Program-made: the position numbers and the translations under genes
The notes under the pieces: model-generated
Databases searched by the model: none
What the model was told of the DNA's origin: nothing
What the model saw: the letters and a program-made list of their open reading frames with translations, nothing else
NCBI GenBank assembly: GCA_013146195.2
Contig: CM028382.1
Location: forward strand, 59,596,734-59,660,733
Reading direction: 5' to 3'
Length of the DNA: 64,000 bases
Source: Codonopsis lanceolata
Lineage: Eukaryota; Streptophyta; Magnoliopsida; Asterales; Campanulaceae
Part shown: positions 34,775 through 45,772 of the stretch, piece after piece
How the letters are laid out: the number at the start of each line of letters is the position of its first letter
Numbering within the stretch: the first letter of the stretch is position 1

Positions 34775-35259
34775 AAAAATTGCGGGCCGGTTCATTTTTC
34801 AAAGTTTTTAATCGCTACAGTCTCGTGTTTTTTTTAAAAAAAACCGGAAAATGACACTTTTGAGGTCAAAAAGATTACGATGCCCTTAATGAGAATGAGG
34901 TGCGCTACAAAAATGAATCGTGGTGCATTGACTATTGAACCGCGATTAATCAATTTTATTGCATTAATTTTTACACTGTGGTTTAATAGTTTAGTTTCCT
35001 AGTCTAATTGCATCGCGATTCATCAATTTTATTGAATTAATTTTTGAACCTCGGTTCAATGTTCAATAGTTTAATTGTCTAATCCTATTGCATAGCGATT
35101 CATCAATTTTATTGCATTAATTTTTACACCGTGGTTCAATAGTTTGAGACGATGACATTTTTGGAATACTATTTCGAAAAGTGGTCTTTTGTGGTTGAAA
35201 AAAAAGAACGGAGTAATGGAGGGGTTAGAAACTTTGGAAAATGGACCGACCAGAATTTT
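34775..35259. mobile_element. TIR element with internal GCATCGCGATT repeats, copy 3
   Basis: The left end AAAATTGCGGGCCGGTTCAT and the right end ATGGACCGACCAGAATTTT are imperfect inverted repeats continuing into AAAGTTTTTAATCGCTACAG. Internally ATTCATCAATTTTATTGCAT and TTTTTACACCGTGGTTCAATAG recur three times. This is the best-bounded member of the family. Confidence 0.6.
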
Positions 35260-35744
35260 ACTCTTATTTTTTCATTGCCCTTTACTTTTAGCTTTTGTAG
35301 AAATTAACCAATTTAAGGTTTTCTTTCTTTTTTGGATGCTTACTTCAGTTATTTGTAAGTAGTACACCCTCTATCCCAAAATAATTGTTCGTCCATCCAA
35401 AAAAAAAAAAAACGTCTTGTTTGAAAGTTTAATTTAAAAAAAATATTTTTACTAATTTACCCATACCTTTTCTTCCTACTTTTAATTATGGGCCACTTAT
35501 ACATAAACTTTAAAGGAAACTAAACAGTACATCAATATTAATAAGGGCAAATTCCCCAAATGGTCCCTGAACTTTTTGTCATTTTTGTGATTGGTCCTTT
35601 ATTGACCTAAATGGTCCATGTACTACACATTTGAAGGAATTGGTCCCTCCGTCCAATTTCATCCATTTTTAACTGTTAAGTTTGAACACGCGCCTCGTTT
35701 GTGAATTTTCAAAAGGGTAAAAATGTAATTTACGAGAAGAAAGT

Positions 35745-36164
35745 TTGGGGACTAACTCTCTAGACCACTATTACCCCACCCCCGCCATCATTTTGCACCT
35801 CTCCACCACCTCCAAATGCCCCAACCTCCTCTTCGTATCATGCTCCTCTCTCCACGCACACGAAATCCATCAAAACCCAGAACACACCACCAAAGAGGTA
35901 AGAAGCCGAAGATTCTCCCCTTTTTGTTCTACTAGTGAAATGGGTCTAATTACGGTAGGACTCCATGGCCAAAAATACCTGCAAGGAAGCAACAAGACAC
36001 ACGACACCTTTTTTTTCACAGTTTCTGCAAGCTCTACTGCTACTTCCGTTACTGATTTTGCTATAGCTACTACACTCATCATTACCTCTATCTTGCTACT
36101 GCTATACTTTTCTCTTGCACTCTACGAAAATAAAGCCTCTTATGTGACAAACAAACAAATATAG
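35745..36164 (+). CDS. Hypothetical open frame inside MULE
   Basis: 139 codons, starting MGTNSLDHYYPTPAIILHLS. The C-terminal third has a hydrophobic stretch (ATTLIITSILLLLYFSLALY) that could be one membrane span. I do not recognise it. No introns or neighbouring domains support function; it may be incidental or captured sequence. Confidence 0.2.
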   Translation: MGTNSLDHYYPTPAIILHLSTTSKCPNLLFVSCSSLHAHEIHQNPEHTTKEVRSRRFSPFCSTSEMGLITVGLHGQKYLQGSNKTHDTFFFTVSASSTATSVTDFAIATTLIITSILLLLYFSLALYENKASYVTNKQI

Positions 36165-36424
36165 ACTCATCCAAGCAAGCTCATCTATACCTAGCTCGTG
36201 GAAATGCCAGTTAGGAAACTCGCTGGGTTCATTACTCTAAAATCCAACAATTTTAAAATAATCAAAATCTCCAAACCCATCCAAAGACTGGGTATAATCA
36301 TCCAAAAACAAAAAATCTAGTTTCATTCCCAAATCCAAACCTTGCCCAATCTCAGCCAAGCTCATCATATCTTCCATCCAAAGATCCTAACTCAAGCATT
36401 GGATTATTTTATTTCCCATCACCA

Positions 36425-36682
36425 TTATCTATGACAGTCTCGACTCTCGATGACCTTGCTATTAATGAGAGATGCTGTAGAGGAAGACTCCAATTCGAGT
36501 ACAGATGATGGAGAATCCAATGAGAGATGCTCTACTTTTCTCTCTCCTCCTTCCTCAAAATTACTTCCACAGCAAGACTGAGCATCGTCGATTAACGCTG
36601 CAGCTTCCTCTACACGTTCGACGATAGTACGATTGCGGTGCTTGTCTTCAAGCGCCCAATTCAATTTACCTATCTTTTCCAT
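36425..36682 (-). CDS. Hypothetical open frame inside MULE
   Basis: 85 codons starting MEKIGKLNWALEDKHRNRTI, acidic and rich in Ser and Glu, with amphipathic VERVEEAAALIDDA. It has a more protein-like composition than the other frames nearby and sits inside the mobile element, so it could be captured host coding sequence. I do not recognise the family. Confidence 0.3.
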   Translation of the reverse strand: MEKIGKLNWALEDKHRNRTIVERVEEAAALIDDAQSCCGSNFEEGGERKVEHLSLDSPSSVLELESSSTASLINSKVIESRDCHR

Positions 36683-38204
36683 TTCCTCTTCCTTAATTAG
36701 CTCTTAGCCTCTTTGTTATCCCAATTCAAGTTACATTTCTTCTCTCCTCTCTCTTCAGGAATAAAAAAAAGGTTTGAGGGGAAGGAGACAAAAAAAAATA
36801 ACTTTTACAAAATAGTCCATATACTAATTTAAAGAAATTGACTATTTTATCCTTGGGCAAAAACACGTGAGAGGCACATGTACGTATTTAATGGCACAAA
36901 TTTGACAAAATTGGATTGAAGCGTTTAATGGCATAGTACAAGGATTTGATTTTTTCGAATTTCAATATAGGGACCAATCGCAAAATGAAAAAAAGTTCAG
37001 GGACCATTTGGGGAAATCGCCCTATTGATAATCAAGTTAAATATTTTTTTTCTTAATCCATGTGCCGAGTCAAACATGACTATAATTTTTGGACGCATAG
37101 AGTATTTTGTTTCCTTAAGTAGGCTTATCTTATTCATGTTGTAGAAATGAAAGCCATTAGAGATTTTATGACAAAAAATGTTCTAATTCGTGTAATTCAA
37201 GGCAATTTATAAACTATCCACTAACTTATCAGTATATAAATACTTTAACATCAACCTTAACAGATGAAGATATATTGAACTAGAGATTTAGTGTTTGTTG
37301 TACTAGTTAGTGTTGGAAATCTAGTGTTTTAAGTGAAGTAAATTGGGGCTTTGATGCACTAATTTATTTGTGAGTCATTTATGTATTGACTATGATAATT
37401 GTGGAATTATGTTCTTCTCTGTGAGTACATAAGAATACTATATTTATTTGTCAAATTCGGATATCAGATGAATAAGTTATAGAGGTTTAAAGTAGGACAT
37501 TGGAAGTGTTGGAAGTGGGTTATCCCACATTGGAAAAACATGAAAGGCTTGAAGGGTTTATATACAAAGGCTCTCTTGTGTTGGGTAAGCTTGTATAGAA
37601 AGAACTATCCCTCCCGTGCCCGTAGGGGGGGGGTTGCAAATCAAGGTCCAATTTGGCTTGGATCGACGTACTCGTGTGCATGAATGTCGGATCAAATTGT
37701 GCTACCTAGACAAACCCACCTTTTACTTATTTTTCTTTTGAATTTTAAATTCAAATTTCATAACTCTAACCATTAAAGAGAAGATTAATTCTATTTTAAT
37801 GGACAGATTAATTCTGTCTTAATTTCTGCTTTAATTGAGTGGTTAATGGGCATAATCAAAATGGTTTTAGTAATTAAAACGTGTTGATTTTCTGCCCTAT
37901 ATAATGTAACCATTCTCCACAATAGAATAGACACACTTACAGAGAACACAAAATTTCTCTTCCGCTTATACACCTGCATTTGCATTGCATATTGAGTATC
38001 TCCTTCTTGGCCTCCTATTTGGTGATAGATTATGGGCACTAGTTCAGTTCGCCGGACCTTCGGTGCATAGTCATCCGGTACTACCGTTATATCCTGGGAG
38101 ACGATCATCCCGTGTAAGAACTTCACGCACTTACAGGGAGTGGGACGAATAACGTTTCAAGGAAACTGTGTCTTACACAGGCCTCGATCACAGTTTTCTT
38201 TCCA

Positions 38205-38335
38205 CCAGTAGACTTTCTTTTCTTCACCAGCAGACTTGGTTCAAGTCACCAGAAGACTTTGTTTCAAGTCACTAGCAGTCTTCGTTCTAAAGCCACCAGC
38301 AGACTTCAGACAGAGCAACCAGCAGACTTCACAAG
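38205..38335 (+). repeat. Short imperfect CCAGCAGACTT repeats
   Basis: Six imperfect units of about 22-27 bp, each with CACCAGCAGACTT or a variant (CCAGTAGACTT, CCAGAAGACTT, CTAGCAGTCTT), lie between the copia LTR and the gag start. Confidence 0.8.
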
Positions 38336-38523
38336 TGTTCTGCAACTAGCAGCTCTAACAGTTTTATTTTCTATTTTAATTATTCTGTTTATAATCTGTA
38401 AAATTGTAATAGGGATTTACCCAAAAATTTATTTTTATTATGTTTATTATTGTTATTTTAGATAACAATAATCTGTTCTATAGAGAATATTATAATCTTA
38501 CAGATTATTGTCGTATTTCAGAT

Positions 38524-38721
38524 ATGACTAACGAGAACAATACCTTAGCTCCTAATATTGGAACTGGAATTGAAAAGATTGTGACTGGAGACACTTCCAA
38601 CTCGAACCCTACTATGACCAATGTTGCAGCTATGACTCAAGTGGTGACTGTTCCACATCTGCGAATGAACCATAATGAGAAACCGGAGAAATTCAAAGGG
38701 TTGCATTTCAAGCACTGGTAG
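38524..38721 (+). pseudogene. Copia element 3: gag N-terminus
   Basis: 65 codons starting MTNENNTLAPNIG and containing NEKPEKFKGLHFKHW, which matches the EKPEKFxGxDFKRWQ pattern of a copia gag family. The frame ends in TAG (38719-38721) where the family has Q, then continues as QKTLFYLT before the junction with the gypsy LTR. The CAG-to-TAG change is a C-to-T transition. Confidence 0.75.
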
Positions 38722-38739
38722 CAAAAGACGCTATTTTAC

Positions 38740-41454
38740 TTGACTAACTAAACCCCACCCAAACCCAACTTAACCCACCCTAAACCACCCTAGTTCGTCC
38801 CACCTAGCCTCTCATGCATGCTTGACAAGTTTTAAGTGTTTTGCATGCATGTACAACACTTGGCAAAGAAAGACCTCCAACATGCACACACATGCATTGG
38901 ACACCTTCCCCTACCCCACTTCAGCCATTGCATGACCAAATACCTCCACTAAGCCATCCTAATCAGTCTTCATCTTCCAAATTCGTGGCTGATCAGTTTA
39001 GACAAGTTTTAGAGAGTTCTTGAACCTTCTTGAGTGTTCATCAATGGTGGCCAAGTCTTGAAGAAGCCATTTCCAAAACCGAACCGTAGAAGTGAAGAGG
39101 AGAGCAAGGAGAACACATACCCACCCTTGCATGGACGTTTTTGTACAACTTGTAGAGCTTGTTTAAGGTAAGTTACAACATCTCTTCTTATTTATTTTAG
39201 CCTCATTGACCCTAGGGAAAACAATCTTGCTATATGAGGTCAATGAGAACACTTAGGACTTTGTAGAGATGCCATGTTCTAGTTTTTGCTATATGATGAA
39301 TTTGGGTTGTATGAACAGATTATAGACCTATTATAAACCATGATTTTAATGTTATTTAGGTGTGATAATGTATGATAAACCATTGTACCTTGTTGCTTAA
39401 GTGTTGGGAGCATATTGGATGAGATAGTTAGGCTTGTAGAGATGCCATGTTCTCGTATATGCTAAATGATGTATTTTGGGTTGTATAAACAGATTATGAT
39501 CAGATTGTAAATCATGATTTTGATGTTATTTAAGTGTGATAATGTATGATAAGTCATTCCATCTTGTTGTTTAAACATTGGGAGCATGTTTGATGAAGTA
39601 GTTAGGCTTGTTGAGATGCTATGTTCACGTACATGCTAAATGCTACATTTTTAGTTGTATGATCAGATTATAAACAGGTTATAAACCATGTTTAGGTTGT
39701 TATTATTGTGTGATAATGTATGATAAATCACCCTACTTTGTTGTTTAAGTGTTGGGTGCATATTTGATGAAATGACAAGAATGTATATGCCTAGTTTGTG
39801 ACTTTGATTCTATGTTTCATACTTAATTGTTTGATTGGGATTTTATGGGTTAATGACCTTAGTAACCTATTTAATTACGTTAGTATGGACATAGGAGAGT
39901 ATTGAGGCCAATGGCTTCTATACCCTAATTTTGAAAGATTGATTATGACTCAACGGAGTTGACCATTGGGTTAGTATGACATTAAGGAGTAATATGCCTA
40001 AGTCCTACGAATTTTGGGGTAGTATTAATGGAGGTTAAGCCTCCAAGCATTTTAAAGTGTATGAAGAACACTTGATGATTAGAGTCTTGATTTATCTCTA
40101 ATGTGATTATGAGCTAGTTGTGAATTAAAAGCATGACTAGATGATTGTAGAGTACTTGCCTACTTATTTGAGCATATGAATATGAATTACGTGTGCTTGA
40201 AGTTTGAGTCCAGCTGGAGTCGGTTTGTTGAGTCTTTAGGGCGGGACGATGCATCATCTTCACGAATTTTGAGATTCGTGATTTTGATGGATCGCCGCGC
40301 CGGATTTGCACACACCCCTCTATCGATGGCCACGGTAGGGAAGTAGTTGATCTTAGTTGTAGTATGGAAACATGACTTTGATAACTATCGAACTCGGCGG
40401 GAAATGTCTCGGGACGCCGATATCCATGAAAGGGATATCGAGGACACATAAGTTTGGCACATGTTTTTGCAGGTGTGACATGCGCGGAAAAAGGGTAACG
40501 ATATCACCTCCCTTTTGTATGAATTGACTCACGAGTGCTTATATGTGAATAATGTGCTACGTGAATATGATATGATATGAAATGTTGGTTGATTGAATTA
40601 ATGAAATTTTATACTTGTTGATAACATGATATTCAAGATTGTTAAGTATGAATGCCTTGACATGATTATTTATGAAATGTATATTATGCTATAACATGAA
40701 TTATTATTGTTGTGCATGATGCCATGACAGGAAGTTATGTTAGTAACTTGCTAAGTCTTTATGACTTACTCCTATTTGTTTTGATTGTTTTCCCTAGATC
40801 CGAGCCGTGCAAGTGGTTCGAAGTGATATTCAAGTTGCGTTGGTGAAGCTTTGACGAGGTTGCTACCTTGTAAATTTTAGTACCTTTTCTTTTGGCAAGG
40901 ACGACGGAACATAAAGTTATATAAACTTTATGTGGGGTAGCAAGACTTTAATTGTGTGATATTTGAACTTATGTTTATTAGTACTTAATCTTTTGAGAGC
41001 CGACATATGTTAGTCGTGCCATGTGTATTTATGATGCTCATGCTTTAATTGTTTTAACCATGTATTGGTTTGTTTATTATGTTTGATATCCGGCATGTTT
41101 TAGCCGTTAAGCATGTTAGACTAGAGTTGTAGACTTAGTTTAATATTGGGTTCCGGCCGTAGCGTCGCCGATGACTTAATATATAATTGCTATAAATTGT
41201 TATATGTGCATATTGTTGCGTCACATGATTTTATTTTTGGACCAAGAGATTCATTGTCTCTAAGGTTGTATTAGTTTGAGCTTGTTAGCTCGGGCGCCAC
41301 TGTTTAATTATATTACGCTTCCGCATGTGTTAAAGTTTTTGGCGTACCGCCGTTATGGCCTTACCCACAATTTGCTACTTGTTTTTGTTATGTGCCTTTT
41401 TGGAAGCGGCACGACCTCGGGGTCTCGTTTTGGGATCCGGGTCGGGTCGCCACA
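38740..41454 (+). repeat. 5' LTR of Tekay-like gypsy, left-truncated
   Basis: Its right end GGTCGCCACA abuts the primer-binding site. Its first 1383 bp (38740-40122) match 48139-49520 of the 3' LTR. The roughly 600 bp that begin the 3' LTR are absent here, so the left end is truncated at TTGACTAACT, a stretch that also resembles the copia gag sequence at the break. Confidence 0.85.
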
Positions 41455-41456
41455 GT

Positions 41457-41468
41457 TGGTATCAGAGC
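41457..41468 (+). other. Primer-binding site of gypsy element
   Basis: TGGTATCAGAGC lies two bases after the 5' LTR, complementary to initiator tRNA-Met. Confidence 0.9.
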
Positions 41469-41570
41469 TTATGTTATAAGTTAGCTATTCGCCGGGATAG
41501 GTTCCTTGGCTTAGGGGGTTGGTTTTGTGTGATAGTTCTATCTTAACGAAGAGTGTTCTTGTAGGTTAAA

Positions 41571-42842
41571 ATGGTTGACACTAGAGCTGGTACTAGCACC
41601 GGAGGTAGTGACGGTAGAGGTGCCGGTAGAGTCACAAATGTTGGTAGAGAGACTAATGAGAACCGCCAGCCAGAGGTTCCTCCACTTCGGACGCCGGAGG
41701 AGCAGTTCGAAGCTATGTCTACCATGTATAGGGGAATGCTTGCGATGATGAGCGAGATGAATCGGTCTTTGGTAGGCTGAACCACCACCGGGACCACTAC
41801 CACGGCCCCGCACCGCGTTGAGTTGGAGTGCAGTGCGAGACACCACGGGGATTCGATGCTTGAGAAGTTCGTAAAGCTGAAACCAAGACAGTTCGATGGG
41901 GAACCGGATGCTTCGAAGGCCGAGTTGTGGATCGAGCATCTAGAGAAGATTTTTGCACCGTTGAAGTGTGATGATGAGCAGAAGGTGGTACTAGCAGTCT
42001 TTAAGCTAGAGGGCACTGCGGAGCACTGGTGGCAAGTGCTAAGAGAGAGTTGGGACATGCTGAGGATCCCCCACACATGGCCTAACTTTGTTAGGGAATT
42101 TAGAGCTTCATATGTGCCGGAGGTTGTTCGGGAGAGAAGGGAGAAGGAGTTCCTTGACCTAGTGCAGGGAGGCATGTCTATATCGCAGTATTCGGCGAGG
42201 TTCACGGAGCTAGCACGCTATTGCACTCATTTGATTCCGGATGAGGCGAAGAGAACACATAAATTTGTTAAGGGCTTGAAGACGGAGTATAGGAGACAAC
42301 TATTATCTCATCAGTTCGTGGATTACAGGAAGGCAGTTGATAGAGCCTATGCGATTGAGAGGGACATCGAAGAGCACCGTGTCATGGGTAATTCGGGTTT
42401 TTCTTCACAGCCTAGACAGTCTTCGGGACGAGGAAATGGATCAGGTAATCGAGGGAATTATCATGGGCACAATGATCGTAGAAAGGGAAATGGATAATTT
42501 AATCATAAAGGGCAGGCGAGGAATCAGTCAGGTGGTAGAGGAGCTGCTTCTACACCGAGTCAGGGAGATCATAACATGATAGTGGTATGCTCCTATTGTT
42601 CGAAGACGGGGTACATGGAAGATAAATGTTGGAAGAAGAGTGGGGCACCGGTGGAGTGCTATTATTGTGGAGCTGCGGGGCACGTGAAGAGGAATTGCCC
42701 TAAGTTGAAGGGTAATCAGCTAAGAGGATCGAGCCAGCCTACTGTTGGGGCTAAGAGAGATAGTGATGGGAAGGCAAAGGGGCAAGGACGTGTATTTGCC
42801 TTAGACCAGAGGGGAGTACCTGAGTCGACCGCAGTCATTTGA
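41571..42842 (+). pseudogene. Gypsy gag with zinc knuckles, three stops
   Basis: It starts MVDTRAGTSTGGSDGRGAG, as Tekay gag proteins do, at the ATG about 100 bp after the primer site. The gag core follows with KPRQFDGEPD, AELWIEHLEKIF, TAEHWWQVLRE and FLDLVQGGMSISQYSARFTE. A basic G/R/N-rich stretch leads to two zinc knuckles: CSYCSKTGYMEDKC, with Tyr in place of His, and the intact CYYCGAAGHVKRNC. Stops at 41778-41780 (TGA), 42495-42497 (TAA) and 42840-42842 (TGA) all lie in one unbroken frame and fit CGA or CAA codons changed by C-to-T. Not translatable as one protein. Confidence 0.88.
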
Positions 42843-44480
42843 GGTACCATTTCTATCTTCGATAGTGAAGCACGAGTACTTATAGATCCAGGGTCATCAC
42901 ATTCGTATGTTGCATCACATTTTGTTGACCGTTTGCGTGCATTGCCTCAGTCTTTGCCTTACGTGCTTGAAGTTTCTACCCCGCTTGGGGAATGTTTATT
43001 GGCTTCGGAAGTTTATAAAGCATGCGATGTACTTGTGGATGAACATGTTTTGCATGCGGATCTGGTAGTGTTGCCACTTAGTGATTTTGATGTGATACTC
43101 GGTATGGATTGGTTATGCACTTATCATGCTTTGGTTGATTGCTTTAGTAAGAGGGTTACATTTGATATGCCGGGTGTTCCTAAATTTATGTTCTTGGGTT
43201 ATAACGCGTCTAGTGGGTTGCGCGTCATTTCGGCTCTAAAGGCTAGGAAATTACTGTCACGTGGTTGCACTGGGTATCTAGCTTGTGTGGTTGATAAACG
43301 GGTTTCGACTTCTGATCTTGAGGATGTGCCAGTTGTGAATGAGTTTCCGGATGTCTTCTCTAAAGATTTTGGGATGCTGCCGGATAGAGAGATCGAGTTT
43401 TGTATCGAGTTGTTGCCGGGGACGACACCGATATCGAAGGCGCCGTACAGGATGGCACCTATGGAGTTGAATGAGTTGAAGGTGCAGTTGCAGGAGCTTC
43501 TTGATATTGGCTTTATCAAGCCAAGTGTATCGCCTTGGGGTGCGCCCGTATTATTTATCAGGAAGAAGGATGGAAGCCTAAGGTTGTGCATCGATTACCG
43601 TGAGCTGAACAAAGCGACGATCAAGAACAAGTATCCGTTGCCGCATATAGATGACTTGTTTGATCAGTTGCAAGAATCGGTGGTGTATTCTAAGCTTGAT
43701 TTGAGGTTCGGGTATCATCAGTTGAAGGTGAGAGCCGAGGATGTTCCGAAAACCGCTTTTCGTACGAGGTACGGGCATTATTAGTTCATGTTGATGTCAT
43801 TCGGGTTGACTAATGCGCCGGCAGTATTTTTGGACTTGATGAATCGGGTCTTCCATAATTTTCTTGACTGCTTTGTGGTTGTCTTCATAGATGACATTCT
43901 TGTGTATTCTAAGTCTCGGGATGAGCATGCACAACATTTGAGGATGGTGTTATCGATTCTTCGGGAAAGGCAACTTTATGCTAAGTTTAGCAAGTGTGCT
44001 TTTTGGCTAGAGGAGGTCTCATTTTTGGGACATGTTGTTTCTAGTACCGGGATAGCGGTAGATCCTTCTAAGGTTGAAGCGGTGATGAATTGGAGGAGAC
44101 CGACTACAGTTACGGAGGTTAGGAGTTTCTTGGGGTTTGCCGGGTATTATCGGAGATTCATAGAGGGATTTTCGAAGATTGCTACACCGATGACGAATTT
44201 GACCCAAAAGAATACACCGTTTGTTTGGAACGATAAGTGTGAAGCAAGTTTTCAAGAATTGAAGAAGAAGTTGACTACGGCACCAGTTTTAGCGTTGCCT
44301 AGCGGAGATGAGAATTTTGTTGTTTATAGCGATGCATCAAAAGAGGGATTGGGTTGTGTTCTTATGCAGAATGGTAAGGTGATCGCTTATGCTTCGAGGA
44401 AGTTGTCTCCGTATGAACAGAATTATCCCATGCATGACCTTGAGTTGGCAGCGGTCATATTTGCTTTGCACAAGTGGAAG
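42843..44480 (+). pseudogene. Gypsy protease, reverse transcriptase, start of RNase H
   Basis: The same frame as gag continues. The protease has VLIDPGSSHSYVA (Pro where the family has Ser or Thr beside the catalytic Asp) and the ILGMDWL flap. The reverse transcriptase follows with KAPYRMAPMEL, KKDGSLRLCIDYRELNKATI, a TAG at 43782-43784 where the family has Gln, then FGLTNAPAVF and the catalytic FIDDILVYS. A connection domain with FLGHVVSSTGI and FLGFAGYYRRFIEGFS precedes RNase H with YSDASKEGLGCVL. The frame is cut at HKWK by the solo LTR. Apart from the stop the polymerase motifs are complete. Confidence 0.9.
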
Positions 44481-45772
44481 TGATCGATGTATTTTATACG
44501 TCGATTTTATATGCTTCTGTGACTTGAATTAGGCTATTTCATGAGTCTTTTGAGTACTAATATATGTTTTTGGTGAGTTTTGTAAGTTTCAGGATTGTTC
44601 GTGAAAATACGCGAAACTCCAGGGTTCTAAGTGCAAATTACAAAGAAAGAAAAATTGAAGAAAATAAAGTTCGTTAATCTGGACACCTTGCGGACGCAAG
44701 GTGCCTCGAACTGCGACCGCAAGGTAGGCGATATCGGTCCCTGGCCGGCAATTGAAGAGCCAAGAAGCACACACCGGAGACCTTGCGACGCAAGTATCAA
44801 GCTGCGGCAAGGTAGGCAGAATGCGCGAAATTCGGGTTTTCACATAGTCATTCGATTCGATCACAACTCCCAAGTATATATAGAAGTCAGATGCCGAGCC
44901 TAAGCATAAGGAGGACGGCTGGAAGCTCTCTTTACATAGATTTTAGGTAGTTTTAGATTGTATAACATAATTAGGTTCTGTAATTTCAAGTATTGAAGAT
45001 CAAATCATGTCTTCCATCATCTTCATGTGTGCCGTTCATCGCCTATGATGAACTAAATCATCCCTAATCTAGGAGGTGGGAGGTAACTTGTATCGAATTT
45101 ATGTCTTGATTTGTTAATATATGTCTATTCAATGCTTGTTGATTGTGTTGCTTATCAACCCCTTTATTATTTCGCTTTGAACAAATGAATGTAATCGCAA
45201 ATAATATAGGCTTAGAGGTGCGGATACCTGCATGACCAAGTGCATATGTCGTACACTAGCTCACCAACACAATAAATTGGACCTATCGAAGCACGAGAGT
45301 GATAAGTTAGGACCAGGTTCTTACATGATCTAGGTGACAATAGATCATAAATCTAGGTGACAGACTAGATTCGTTCTCGTGCTTAGGATATGGAATGGGT
45401 GAATTTTTTGCGGGGAGGGAGATGAACCAATTGTTCAGCAGACCATATCTATTTTTAGTGAACGAACCCAAGACATTGAATGACATTATTATGAATTGAA
45501 CATAAAGGAGATATAAGTGAAACCCAGAATCCTAGATTTCCACTCACCATAAGATCTTCATATCTGTTATTACTGTCTAATTAGTTAACATCTATAACTA
45601 GTAACTTAGAGTAGAATTAAACATAAAAACCCCCCTTAGGTTAATAATTTGCTATCTATAACCGCACTGTTCGTGATCACTTGTCTCTGTGGGTTCGACC
45701 CTTGCTTCCGAGTCTATTCTATAATAGTCTTGTACACTTGCAAGGAAATAGATAAAAATAAAACATCGATCA
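44481..45772. mobile_element. Solo LTR (1292 bp) inside gypsy RNase H
   Basis: It starts TGATCGATGT and ends ACATCGATCA, a TG..CA pair with 10-bp inverted ends, and is flanked by the identical 5-mer GGAAG (44476-44480 and 45773-45777). Removing it and one GGAAG rejoins the RNase H frame exactly. CTGTGGGTTCGACCCTTGCT near its right end is typical of Athila-like gypsy LTRs. Palindromic CTTGCGGACGCAAG motifs occur near 44690-44810. There is no internal coding sequence, so it is a solo LTR. Confidence 0.85.

Larger units (their letters stand above)
35545..37022. mobile_element. Non-autonomous Mutator-like element (possible Pack-MULE)
   Basis: A 1478-bp element with inverted ends GGGCAAATTCCCCAAATGGT and ACCATTTGGGGAAATCGCCC, extending into TCCCTGAACTTTTT. 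The 9-bp target duplication is TATTAATAA (35536-35544) against TATTGATAA (37023-37031), 8 of 9 matching. No transposase is visible. The interior holds two open frames of 139 and 85 codons with higher GC than the surroundings, possibly captured host sequence. Confidence 0.8.
35365..37102. mobile_element. Stowaway MITE interrupted by a MULE
   Basis: The outer arms CACCCTCTATCCCAAAATAA (after TA at 35363-35364) and TTTTTGGACGCATAGAG (before TA at 37103-37104) together rebuild a copy of the family at 3394 and 21311, including the TTAATTATGGGCCACTTATAC block. The element at 35545-37022 splits it. Confidence 0.7.
37507..38739 (+). mobile_element. Copia-type LTR and gag stub (element 3)
   Basis: It probably starts TGTTGGAAGTGGGTTATCCC. 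It contains CAGTTCGCCGGACCTTCGGT and TATCCTGGGAGACGATCATC, blocks I associate with LTRs of a plant copia family, then reaches a gag start. A third of the way through gag it breaks off at 38739, where gypsy LTR sequence begins. The LTR/internal border was not located, and no initiator tRNA-Met site is obvious. Confidence 0.5.

Noticed and set aside
41538..42205. Minus-strand open frames of 133 and 220 codons opposite gypsy gag
   Set aside because: They are antisense to a recognisable gag frame and carry no motif of their own.
44481..45772. An intron or host gene inside the gypsy polymerase
   Set aside because: TG..CA ends plus a perfect 5-bp duplication identify a solo LTR; there are no splice consensus borders in frame.
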